Assembly (NCBI GenBank): GCA_965200795.1
Contig: CBDAVB010000031.1
Coordinates: 49,133 to 113,132, forward strand
DNA from: Parashewanella sp965200795
Lineage (GTDB): Bacteria > Pseudomonadota > Gammaproteobacteria > Enterobacterales > Shewanellaceae
Reading direction: 5' to 3'
DNA length: 64,000 nt
Part shown: piece by piece, positions 30,956 to 39,634 of the stretch
Layout: every line of letters begins with the position of its first letter
Position numbering within the stretch: position 1 is the stretch's first letter
Translations under genes and position numbers: made by a program
Notes under the pieces: generated by a model
Told to the model about the DNA's origin: nothing
The model's input: only the letters and a program-made list of their open reading frames with translations
Databases searched by the model: none

Positions 30956-32238
30956 ACATCAGAGCCCTGGCCGCCAGAGCGGTTTTTGCCGTACTTGAAC
31001 GAGGCGTCTCATTGTCGGCCGCCCTGCCGGAACAACAGCGGCAGCTGCATGACGGCAAAGACAAAGCCCTGATCGCCGAATTGTGTTACGGCATTATGCG
31101 TCACTTACCGCAAATGGACAAATGCGTCAGCGACCGCTTAAACAAGCCGTTTAAAGGTAAGCAGCGTATCATCCACCAGCTGCTTCTGGTCGGCTGCTAT
31201 CAGCTGTATTTCACACGTATTCCTGAGCACGCGGCGATTTCTGAAACCGCGGAGGCTTGCCGTCAGCTCGGGTTCGAAGGCCTGGTAAAGGTTGTAAACG
31301 GCGTGCTGCGTAATATTCAGCGCGGTAAAGCCGGGCTCAGTACCGCCGATCCGGTACTTGAGTTCAACACGCCGGACTGGATAATCAGGCGCCTGCGCCA
31401 AGCCTATCCGGATGACTGGTGTCAAATCATTGAACAGAGCCATCAGCGCCCGCCGATGTGGCTGCGTAACAACCGGCGGCATCAGACCCGTGAGCAATAC
31501 TTATCACGGTTGGCGGCCGCTGACATTCCGGCGCGGGCCGGTGACGGCGCCGACGCCATTTTGCTGGAAAAAGCCGCTGACGTGATGCGTTTACCAGACT
31601 TCGAACAAGGCGCTGTGTCTGTTCAGGACGCCGCGGCACAATGGGCGGCTGAGCTGTTAAACGCCCGGGACGGTGAGTTAGTGCTTGACGTCTGCGCGGC
31701 GCCCGGCGGTAAAACCTGTCACATTTTAGAGTCCGCTGACGCCGACGTGGTCGCGGTGGATTTCGATGCTCAAAGGCTCAGGCGGGTTTCAGAAAACCTT
31801 GAGCGGCTTAAGCTCAACGCTAAAGTGATCCACGGTGACGCCGCGGATATTCCGGCTTGGTGGCAAGGTGAAAAATTCGACCGCATTTTGCTTGACGCCC
31901 CCTGCTCGGCGACCGGCGTGATCCGCCGTCACCCGGACATCAAATGGCTGCGCAAAGAAGCCGATATTAACGAACTGGCTAAATTACAACAAAAAATTCT
32001 TGATCATTGCTGGCAATGGTTAAATCCCGGGGGTACGCTTATCTATGCGACCTGCTCAATTTTACCGCAGGAAAACGCGCGGCAGATTGAAGCGTTTTTA
32101 GCCCGCGCGCCGGACGCGACAATACAGCCGATTGAGCGGCAAGCGGATCCTTCACAGATTGGCTGGCAGATCCTTCCGGGGCAGCGGGATTCGGACGGAT
32201 TCTATTACGCAAGGCTGCTGAAACAACAACAAGGATAA
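30952..32238 (+). CDS. rsmB: 16S rRNA m5C967 methyltransferase RsmB
   Basis: A 428-residue protein. The N-terminal NusB-like RNA-binding domain (residues 1-140) is followed by a Rossmann methyltransferase with the SAM loop DVCAAPGGKTCHILE, the catalytic DAPCSATGVIRRHPDIKW (PC motif) and the nucleophile segment IYATCSILPQEN. Two catalytic cysteines are present, as expected. It is coupled to fmt by a 4-base overlap and followed by trkA. Confidence 0.97.
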   Translation: MNIRALAARAVFAVLERGVSLSAALPEQQRQLHDGKDKALIAELCYGIMRHLPQMDKCVSDRLNKPFKGKQRIIHQLLLVGCYQLYFTRIPEHAAISETAEACRQLGFEGLVKVVNGVLRNIQRGKAGLSTADPVLEFNTPDWIIRRLRQAYPDDWCQIIEQSHQRPPMWLRNNRRHQTREQYLSRLAAADIPARAGDGADAILLEKAADVMRLPDFEQGAVSVQDAAAQWAAELLNARDGELVLDVCAAPGGKTCHILESADADVVAVDFDAQRLRRVSENLERLKLNAKVIHGDAADIPAWWQGEKFDRILLDAPCSATGVIRRHPDIKWLRKEADINELAKLQQKILDHCWQWLNPGGTLIYATCSILPQENARQIEAFLARAPDATIQPIERQADPSQIGWQILPGQRDSDGFYYARLLKQQQG

Positions 32239-32247
32239 CCGAGAGTA

Positions 32248-33657
32248 ATGAAAATTATCATACTGGGGGCGGGACAAGTCGGCGGCACGCTCGCCGAAAA
32301 CCTTGTGGGTGAGAATAATGACATTACCTTAATCGATAATGACAAAGAACGCTTACGCTCGCTGCAGGATAAGTTCGACCTGCGCGTGGTGATCGGTCAC
32401 GGTGCGCATCCTGATGTGCTGAAAGAAGCCGGCGCTGAAGACGCGGACATGCTGATTGCGGTGACCAACAGCGATGAGTGTAACATGGCGGCCTGTCAGA
32501 TCGCCTACACCCTTTATGGTACGCCGACTAAAATCGCCCGGATCCGCTCGGAGCAATATTTAAGCCTCAGAAACAAGCTGTTTATCAATACCGAGCTGAA
32601 AAATACCGATATCCGTCTTCGCGGCGGCTTTGTGATTGATGAATTGATCGCGCCAGAGCAGCTGGTCACGTCTTATATTCATCGTCTGGTGGAATATCCG
32701 GGCGCGCTTCAGGTACTTGAGTTCGGTGAGGGGCGCCTGAGCCTGGTGGCGATTAAAGCCTATTACGGCGGGCCGCTGGTCGGTAACGCGCTTGCGGCGC
32801 TGCGTGACCATATGCCGAACATTGATACCCGTGTCGCGGCGATTTTCCGTCAGGGTCAGGCGATTATGCCGCAGGGCACAACCGTGATTGAAGCCGACGA
32901 TGAAGTGTTTTTCGTTGCCGACAGCCGCCACGTTCGCGCGGTAATGAGCGAAATGCAAAAGCTGGATAACTCCTATCGCAATGTCATGATTGCCGGCGGC
33001 GGTAATATCGGTTTAGGTCTGGCGAGAAAGCTTGAGCGCAATCACGCGGTCAAGTTAATCGAGCACAAAGCCGAGCGCGCCGACGCGTTATCGGAGCGCC
33101 TCGAAAATACCACGGTATTTTGCGGTGACGCGGCCGATCAGGAATTACTGACCGAGGAGCGCATTGATCAGACCGACGTGTTTATCGCGGTCACCAATGA
33201 CGATGAGGCCAATATCATGTCAGCGCTGCTGGCAAAACGCTTAGGCGCTAAAAAGGTAATGGTGCTTATTCAGCGTGAGGCCTATGTCGATATCGTTCAG
33301 GAGGCGAATATCGATATCGCGATTTCACCGCAGCAGGCCACGATTTCCGCTTTACTTACTCACATACGTCAGGGTGATATTTGTAACGTATACTCATTAA
33401 GACGCGGGGCGGCGGAGGCCATTGAAGCCATCGCTCACGGTGATGCCAGCACCTCAAAGGTTGTGGGTAAGCGGATCGGCTCAATCAGGCTGCCGCCGGG
33501 CACGACCATCGGCGCCATTGTGCGTGATCAGGAAGTATTAATGGCTCATGACATAACCATCATTGAACAAGGAGATCATGTGATCCTATTCCTGGTGAAT
33601 AAGAAGTTTATCGGCGAAGTCGAAAAGCTGTTCCAGCCGAGCGCTTTCTTCTTCTGA
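32248..33657 (+). CDS. trkA: Trk potassium uptake regulatory protein TrkA
   Basis: A 469-residue peripheral membrane protein that gates TrkH by nucleotide binding. Two tandem RCK units are seen, each with a Rossmann loop (IILGAGQVGGTLAENL at residue 3 and IAGGGNIGLGLARKLE near 249) and a following TrkA-C domain. It is slightly longer than the 458 residues of E. coli, mainly at the C-terminus. trkH follows after 10 bp. Confidence 0.97.
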   Translation: MKIIILGAGQVGGTLAENLVGENNDITLIDNDKERLRSLQDKFDLRVVIGHGAHPDVLKEAGAEDADMLIAVTNSDECNMAACQIAYTLYGTPTKIARIRSEQYLSLRNKLFINTELKNTDIRLRGGFVIDELIAPEQLVTSYIHRLVEYPGALQVLEFGEGRLSLVAIKAYYGGPLVGNALAALRDHMPNIDTRVAAIFRQGQAIMPQGTTVIEADDEVFFVADSRHVRAVMSEMQKLDNSYRNVMIAGGGNIGLGLARKLERNHAVKLIEHKAERADALSERLENTTVFCGDAADQELLTEERIDQTDVFIAVTNDDEANIMSALLAKRLGAKKVMVLIQREAYVDIVQEANIDIAISPQQATISALLTHIRQGDICNVYSLRRGAAEAIEAIAHGDASTSKVVGKRIGSIRLPPGTTIGAIVRDQEVLMAHDITIIEQGDHVILFLVNKKFIGEVEKLFQPSAFFF

Positions 33658-33667
33658 GTGAGCGCCC

Positions 33668-35119
33668 TTGAGATCAGTCATCAACTTCAGGCCCGTCGTA
33701 TTTACTCTGGGAACATTCTTGTCCATGCTCTCAGGGTTTATGCTGTTTCCGCTGGCCTTCGCGCTTTATTACGGTGAGGATACCAGCGTCGCTTTTATGC
33801 AGGCGCTGGCGATCACCGGTATTTTTTCCAGCATCTGTATTCATCAGGGGCAAAAAACCAAAATCCAGCTCGGCATTCGTGAGATGTTTCTGCTGACCAG
33901 TATCACCTGGTTTGTGGTCAGCCTTTTCGCGGCGCTGCCGTTTACCTTTTATCACGGCATCGGCTATACCGACGCGTTTTTTGAAACCATGTCCGGCATT
34001 ACCACCACGGGCTCGACGGTGCTGTCGGGGCTGGATGAAATGGATCACAGCATTCTGATCTGGCGCTCATTACTGCAATGGCTCGGCGGTATCGGTTTTA
34101 TCGTGATGGCGGTGGCGATTTTACCCTTCTTAAACGTCGGCGGTATGCGACTGTTCCGCACTGAATCGTCGGACTGGAGCGATAAGAGCACCCCCCGCAC
34201 TCAGGATATGGCTAAGAACCTGTTTTTAATCTATATTCTGCTTTCCGCCGCCTGTGTCATCGCTTATCACCAAGCGGATATGAGCTGGTTCGACGCCGTC
34301 AATCACGCCATGACCACCATCTCCACCGGCGGATACTCCACCTCAGATAAATCCATGTCCGGCTTTTCCGACCGGGCACAATGGGTCGGGGTGATCTTCA
34401 TGACCGCCGGCGGCCTGCCGCTGATTCTGTTTGTTCATTGCATTCAGCAGCGCAGTTTAAGAGTATGGCAAGACGAGCAGGTCCGGGGGTTTATCAAGTT
34501 CCTCATCACCGTTTCCGTTTCGCTCGCGGCCTGGTATTGGTTAACCCACGATGTGAAACCGATTGACGCCTTACGCCTCGCCAGTTTTAACGTGGTTTCG
34601 GTCGTCACCACCACGGGGTACGGCCTGACGGACTACGGCCGGTGGGGCGGCGTGGCGTATATCGTCTTTCTGTTTCTGATGTTCGCCGGCAGCTGCTCCG
34701 GCTCAACCTCCGGCGGCATCAAAATTTTCCGTTTTCAGATTGCGTTCGCGATCATGCGCGAGCAGTTAAAACTGCAGATACACCCTAACGGTATGTTCAC
34801 CGAACGCTACAACGGCCGCACCATTCGCCCGGATATCGTGCGTTCGCTGGTGACCTTCTTTTTCCTGTATATCGGCGTGGTGATCCTGTTGACCATCATT
34901 CTGGTACTGACAGGATTAGATCCGGCTTCAAGTCTGAGCGGTTCGATTACCGCCGTCGGCAACGTGGGACCGGGTTTAGGGCCGGTTATCGGTCCGTCGG
35001 GTAATTTCTCCGGCTTAACCGATACCGCTAAATGGGCGTTATCCGTCGGAATGTTACTGGGCCGTCTGGAAATTCTTACGGTCGCGGTACTGTTACATCC
35101 TAAGTTCTGGAAATATTGA
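33668..35119 (+). CDS. trkH: Trk potassium channel subunit TrkH
   Basis: A 483-residue polytopic protein starting at TTG. The four pore loops carry filter-like segments: SGITTTGSTVL, TTISTGGYSTS, VVTTTGYGLTDYG and TAVGNVGPGLG. About ten membrane helices are predicted. The pair trkA-trkH forms a complete K+ uptake unit at one locus, unlike E. coli where trkH is elsewhere. Confidence 0.96.
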   Translation: MRSVINFRPVVFTLGTFLSMLSGFMLFPLAFALYYGEDTSVAFMQALAITGIFSSICIHQGQKTKIQLGIREMFLLTSITWFVVSLFAALPFTFYHGIGYTDAFFETMSGITTTGSTVLSGLDEMDHSILIWRSLLQWLGGIGFIVMAVAILPFLNVGGMRLFRTESSDWSDKSTPRTQDMAKNLFLIYILLSAACVIAYHQADMSWFDAVNHAMTTISTGGYSTSDKSMSGFSDRAQWVGVIFMTAGGLPLILFVHCIQQRSLRVWQDEQVRGFIKFLITVSVSLAAWYWLTHDVKPIDALRLASFNVVSVVTTTGYGLTDYGRWGGVAYIVFLFLMFAGSCSGSTSGGIKIFRFQIAFAIMREQLKLQIHPNGMFTERYNGRTIRPDIVRSLVTFFFLYIGVVILLTIILVLTGLDPASSLSGSITAVGNVGPGLGPVIGPSGNFSGLTDTAKWALSVGMLLGRLEILTVAVLLHPKFWKY

Positions 35120-35419
35120 ACAAACGGTAAAGTGACAGCCTGAGCGATGCCGCGGTTCAGATGATACCGGTTTAATTTCGACGTTTCGCCCGGCAAGTTA
35201 TTCCGGGGCAGTTCCTGATCCTGACGACAGTTTTGTATGCCGGTAATGACCACACCTCGGTTTGCGCGCCTGATATTCCGTCCGCTTGCGTCTTGAGCTG
35301 TCACGGGTACACTTAATACCGGCTGAGCGTATAAAAGCGGCAGATACAGACTTATCCTGATATATGAAAACCTCTTGAGCGAATGACCGGTTTTGTCTGA
35401 GAAGTCTTGAATGAATCAG
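35120..35419. other. Intergenic region with a fragment of family B repeat
   Basis: This 300-bp stretch between the convergent trkH and Asp-box genes holds no convincing gene. At 35224-35255 ACAGTTTTGTATGCCGGTAA, followed by TGACCACACC, matches the right end of family B (compare 61559-61590). Nothing else is recognised. Confidence 0.5.
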
Positions 35420-36499
35420 TTAATTTTCAATACGATAGTGGTAATAACGGTAAACTGTATGGTTATGCGCTATTGAAAAACCGATAAAAATTCCCTGTGA
35501 AGCCTCAGGATCCGGAATAAATCTGATCCGGTAAAAAGCATCGAAAAAATGTGGGTTTCTGCCTGAATCATCATAGACGTCAAGCGGTATTGATTCCGCC
35601 GGGAAGGATTGCGGTCCGGCAAGGCTCACCCTGACGGGCTTGCTGTATTGCGTCGTCAGTAAGAGCGGCTTATTGTCTAATTTTATGAAGCTGTCTATCC
35701 GTCTCGCGCTGTTTCCGGCTACAAGATAATATTGCCCGTCGTTCCATTGATAAATCGCGCTTTTGCCAGAAGAGTCATCATAAGTTTCAATAAAGACCTG
35801 CCGCGCATTGTCCGGGTTCACCAGTATCTTGTCCATCTGACCTATTGAAAGCGCGTATGTGACAGGCCATGTATCTCCGTAATCATTGGATACGGCCAGT
35901 GATGAGTTCGAATATGAGTACAGCATTCTGCCGTCTGAGGACTGAGATACCGACCCGCTTAAAGTATCGGTTTTGTAGCAGTTATAACCATTGTCATCAG
36001 AAAAATAGAATTTACGGCTTTGCTTGCCCGTGAATAACATATTGTATTTAGAGTTATGAATCGCGACCGCCGGAACAGCGCTTTTAGGGCAGCTGGTGTA
36101 AATCGGTGTCCATGACAGGCCGTTATCGTTTGAGTGAATCAGCTCTTCACCGAAATCAGAGTCAACATCCGCCAGCATGGAAGCGTTGTTGTCATCGGTA
36201 TAAATAATCCATTTCCAGTTGTAATCCTCAGAGTAATTAAACTTGTTCCATTTCACTCCGCCGTCATTACTCTGATAAAAAGCATGCGCGGGGCCGGCAG
36301 CGAACACTGACGAGCCGTCATGATTAAAATTAAATTGAAACAGCGACAGAGAAGCGTTCGCGGGGAAATCACCCCGCGCTTTTGTAAAGTGAATTGAGTA
36401 AGCCGCCGCGGATGACGACACCGGCATTAAAGCGGCACACGCTGATATACAGTTAGCTGCCGCTAAAACAAACGCTGGAACGGTTCTGATCGGACGCAT
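35420..36499 (-). CDS. Secreted Asp-box (BNR) repeat protein
   Basis: The ATG at 36499 has AAGAGAG upstream and opens a signal peptide (MRPIRTVPAFVLAAANC and on, cleaving near SSSAAA). The mature part carries several Asp-box motifs, SxDxGxxW: SNDGGVKWN, SNDNGLSWT, SDDNGYNCY and SNDYGDTWP. Such repeats build beta-propellers as in sialidases and sortilin/Vps10 proteins. No sialidase catalytic arginine triad can be confidently assigned, so it is called only a secreted propeller. It stands alone, convergent to trkH. Confidence 0.72.
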   Translation of the reverse strand: MRPIRTVPAFVLAAANCISACAALMPVSSSAAAYSIHFTKARGDFPANASLSLFQFNFNHDGSSVFAAGPAHAFYQSNDGGVKWNKFNYSEDYNWKWIIYTDDNNASMLADVDSDFGEELIHSNDNGLSWTPIYTSCPKSAVPAVAIHNSKYNMLFTGKQSRKFYFSDDNGYNCYKTDTLSGSVSQSSDGRMLYSYSNSSLAVSNDYGDTWPVTYALSIGQMDKILVNPDNARQVFIETYDDSSGKSAIYQWNDGQYYLVAGNSARRIDSFIKLDNKPLLLTTQYSKPVRVSLAGPQSFPAESIPLDVYDDSGRNPHFFDAFYRIRFIPDPEASQGIFIGFSIAHNHTVYRYYHYRIEN

Positions 36500-36736
36500 A
36501 ATCACTCTCTTACCGGAAAGAAAAATCAGGTTGTTGAATTCTAAGGATAAACAGCTGTACATAAGCTGTACGATTCGACAACTCAGGAAAAAGTCATCCC
36601 GGACTCAACAGGTTAAAGACAAATCGGTTCAGGTAAAAAGTAAAGCGGAAAAAACTATCCGGCTCTGAACTGATTCAGGTAAACGCACAGTTATGATTAA
36701 ATTTGTGAATTTTCGGCGCTCAAGAGTGTGACCTGA

Positions 36737-36765
36737 TTCATACTTTTCCAAACCTGTAGTATAAT
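36737..36765 (+). promoter_or_regulatory. Likely acnB promoter
   Basis: TTCATA and a perfect TATAAT are separated by 17 bases. The -10 lies about 96 bp before the acnB GTG, leaving a leader. The remainder of the 360-bp gap (36500-36860) shows no gene. Confidence 0.5.
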
Positions 36766-36860
36766 ACCGCTCCTGAAAACAGATTATGAGCGAGTGCTGT
36801 CGGAACGCAGCGCAGTTAAGTAAAGCATGTTGTCGTACGAATAAAAAGAGGAATGTTGCC

Positions 36861-39458
36861 GTGCTAGAAGCATACCGTAAACACGTTGAAGAACGTGCGG
36901 CACAGGGTATTGTCCCTAAGCCATTAGATGCCCAGCAAGTTGCTGATTTAGTCGAACTGTTAAAAAATCCGCCGGCCGGTGAGGAAGAATTCATTCTGGA
37001 TCTGCTCGAAAACCGTATTCCGCCGGGCGTAGATGAAGCGGCATACGTCAAAGCGGGCTTCTTAGATGCGCTGGCAAAGGGTGAGGCAAGCTCTTCAATT
37101 ATCTCAAAAGAGCACGCTGTTAAGCTGCTTGGCACCATGCAGGGCGGTTACAATATCGAGCCGCTGATTCAGCAGCTTGATGATGACGCTTTAGCGCCGC
37201 TGGCGGCTGAGGCGCTGTCTCACACGCTGCTGATGTTTGACGCGTTCCACGATGTTGTTGACAAAATGAACGCGGGTAACGCGTTCGCGAAACAGGTTAT
37301 TGAGTCCTGGGCGAACGCCGAGTGGTTTACCTCTAAGCCGAAACTGGCTGACAAAATCAGCTTACGCGTATTCAAAGTTCCGGGTGAAACCAACACCGAC
37401 GATTTATCTCCGGCGCCGGACGCGTGGTCACGTCCGGATATCCCGTTACACGCCCTGGCGATGATGAAAAACGCCCGCGAAGGTATCGTGCCTGATGACG
37501 CCGGCGTAACCGGTCCTGTCAAAGCAATCGAGTCAATGAAACAGCAGGGTTTCCCGCTGGTTTATGCGGGTGACGTCGTAGGTACGGGTTCCTCCCGCAA
37601 GTCGGCGACCAACTCGGTACTCTGGTTCATGGGGGATGATATCCCGAACGTGCCGAACAAGCGCGCCGGCGGCTTCTGCTTCGGCGGTAAAATCGCGCCT
37701 ATCTTCTTCAACACCATGGAAGACGCGGGCGCGTTACCGGTTGAGCTGGACGTAAGCAAAATGAACATGGGTGACGTGATCGACGTATTCCCGTACGAAG
37801 GTAAAGTAAAACGTCACGGCAGCGACGAAGTGATTTCTGAGTTCGAGCTGAAAACTGACGTATTGCTGGATGAAGTTCGCGCCGGCGGTCGTATTCCGCT
37901 TATCATCGGCCGCGGTCTTACGGACCGAGCCCGTGAAACGTTAGGCCTGGAAGCTTCTGAAATATTTGTCCGTCCGCAAGAGGTGGCGGACACGGGCAAA
38001 GGCTACACCCTGGCGCAAAAAATGGTCGGTAAAGCCTGCGGCGTTAAGGGCGTTCGTCCGGGTCAGTACTGTGAGCCTAAGATGACCTCAGTAGGTTCGC
38101 AAGACACTACCGGCCCGATGACGCGTGACGAGCTTAAAGACCTTGCATGCTTAGGGTTCAGCGCCGATTTAACTATGCAGTCATTCTGTCACACTTCCGC
38201 GTACCCTAAACCGGTTGACGTTAATACCCATCACACGCTTCCTGATTTCATCATGAACCGTGGCGGCGTATCACTGCGTCCGGGTGACGGCGTTATTCAC
38301 TCCTGGTTAAACCGTATGCTTCTGCCTGATACCGTCGGTACCGGCGGTGACTCCCATACTCGTTTCCCTATCGGTATTTCGTTCCCCGCGGGTTCCGGAC
38401 TGGTAGCTTTCGCCGCCGCGACGGGTGTTATGCCGCTGGATATGCCTGAGTCAGTTCTTGTTCGTTTTAAAGGTGAAATGCAGCCGGGTATCACACTGCG
38501 TGATCTCGTGCATGCGATTCCCTATAAAGCGATTGAAACCGGTCTGCTGACGGTTGAGAAAGCCGGTAAGATCAACGCCTTTTCCGGCCGCGTGCTTGAA
38601 ATCGAAGGCCTTGAGCACCTGAAAGTTGAGCAAGCGTTTGAGCTTTCTGACGCGTCAGCGGAACGCAGCGCGGCCGGTTGTACTATCAAGCTGGATAAAG
38701 CGCCCATCATCGAATATTTAAACTCAAACATCGTTATGCTTAAGTGGATGATCTCTGAGGGCTACGGTGACCGCCGTACCATCGAGCGTCGTATCACGGC
38801 CATGGAAGAGTGGCTAGCCAATCCTGAGTTAATGGAAGCGGACGCGGACGCGCAATACGCTGAAGTGATTGAAATTGATTTAAATGAAATCAAAGAGCCG
38901 ATCCTTTGCGCGCCGAACGACCCGGATGACGCGCGTCTGCTTTCTGAGGTGAAAGGCACGGATATCGACGAGGTCTTCGTCGGTTCTTGTATGACCAACA
39001 TCGGTCACTTCCGCGCTTTAGGTAAGATGCTCGACAAATTCGCGACCTCTCTGCCGACGCGTCTGTGGATCGCGCCGCCGACTAAGATGGATCGTGATCA
39101 GCTGACTGAAGAAGGTTACTACGGTATCTTCGGCCGTACAGGTGCTCGTATCGAAACGCCGGGTTGCTCGTTATGTATGGGTAACCAGGCACGCGTCGCG
39201 GAAAACTCCACCGTAGTTTCGACTTCAACGCGTAACTTCCCCAACCGTTTAGGTACCGGCGCTAACGTATATCTGGCTTCAGCGGAGCTGGCGGCCGTAG
39301 CGGCGCTGTTAGGTCGCCTGCCGTCTCCGCGGGAGTATCAGAAATACGCCAAAGAGATTGATGCGACCGCGGCTGATACTTATCGTTACCTGAACTTCAA
39401 CGAGATCAAGCACTACACCGATAAAGCGGAAGAAGTGATTTTCCAGTCAGCGGTTTAA
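36861..39458 (+). CDS. acnB: Aconitate hydratase B / 2-methylisocitrate dehydratase
   Basis: The start is GTG at 36861 with AAGAGGA 8 bases upstream, giving 865 residues, the same length as E. coli AcnB; the frame is open further upstream but that part is not conserved. The N-terminus LEAYRKHVEERAAQGIVPKP is characteristic. The HEAT-like and swivel domains come first, then the iron-sulfur domains. The three cluster cysteines lie in the FCHTSAYP, GSCMTNIGHFR and PGCSLCMGNQ regions. It interconverts citrate and isocitrate in the TCA cycle. Confidence 0.97.
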   Translation: MLEAYRKHVEERAAQGIVPKPLDAQQVADLVELLKNPPAGEEEFILDLLENRIPPGVDEAAYVKAGFLDALAKGEASSSIISKEHAVKLLGTMQGGYNIEPLIQQLDDDALAPLAAEALSHTLLMFDAFHDVVDKMNAGNAFAKQVIESWANAEWFTSKPKLADKISLRVFKVPGETNTDDLSPAPDAWSRPDIPLHALAMMKNAREGIVPDDAGVTGPVKAIESMKQQGFPLVYAGDVVGTGSSRKSATNSVLWFMGDDIPNVPNKRAGGFCFGGKIAPIFFNTMEDAGALPVELDVSKMNMGDVIDVFPYEGKVKRHGSDEVISEFELKTDVLLDEVRAGGRIPLIIGRGLTDRARETLGLEASEIFVRPQEVADTGKGYTLAQKMVGKACGVKGVRPGQYCEPKMTSVGSQDTTGPMTRDELKDLACLGFSADLTMQSFCHTSAYPKPVDVNTHHTLPDFIMNRGGVSLRPGDGVIHSWLNRMLLPDTVGTGGDSHTRFPIGISFPAGSGLVAFAAATGVMPLDMPESVLVRFKGEMQPGITLRDLVHAIPYKAIETGLLTVEKAGKINAFSGRVLEIEGLEHLKVEQAFELSDASAERSAAGCTIKLDKAPIIEYLNSNIVMLKWMISEGYGDRRTIERRITAMEEWLANPELMEADADAQYAEVIEIDLNEIKEPILCAPNDPDDARLLSEVKGTDIDEVFVGSCMTNIGHFRALGKMLDKFATSLPTRLWIAPPTKMDRDQLTEEGYYGIFGRTGARIETPGCSLCMGNQARVAENSTVVSTSTRNFPNRLGTGANVYLASAELAAVAALLGRLPSPREYQKYAKEIDATAADTYRYLNFNEIKHYTDKAEEVIFQSAV

Positions 39459-39483
39459 CGCCTGAGTCAGAAAGTTTGATGTT

Positions 39484-39515
39484 AAAAAGCCCCGCATGAG
39501 AACGCCGGGCTTTTT
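39484..39515. terminator. Intrinsic terminator after acnB
   Basis: AAAAAGCCCCGC and GCCGGGCTTTTT form a strong GC stem with an 8-base loop and flanking A and T runs, so it can serve both acnB and the convergent glnE. Confidence 0.82.
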
Positions 39516-39634
39516 AATATTTATCACGGGCTCATCCGGCTGCCTGAGCGACCGGTTGCATTTGCCAGCTTCAGCTCAACGCAGCGCTGACTGATTTAAA
39601 ACTAACCCCGCTCCGCGATTTCAGAATAAATCAA

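Noticed and set aside
36786..36860. Upstream extension of acnB to an ATG at 36786
   Set aside because: The extra 25 residues are not conserved, and the GTG at 36861 has a good ribosome site and gives the standard length.
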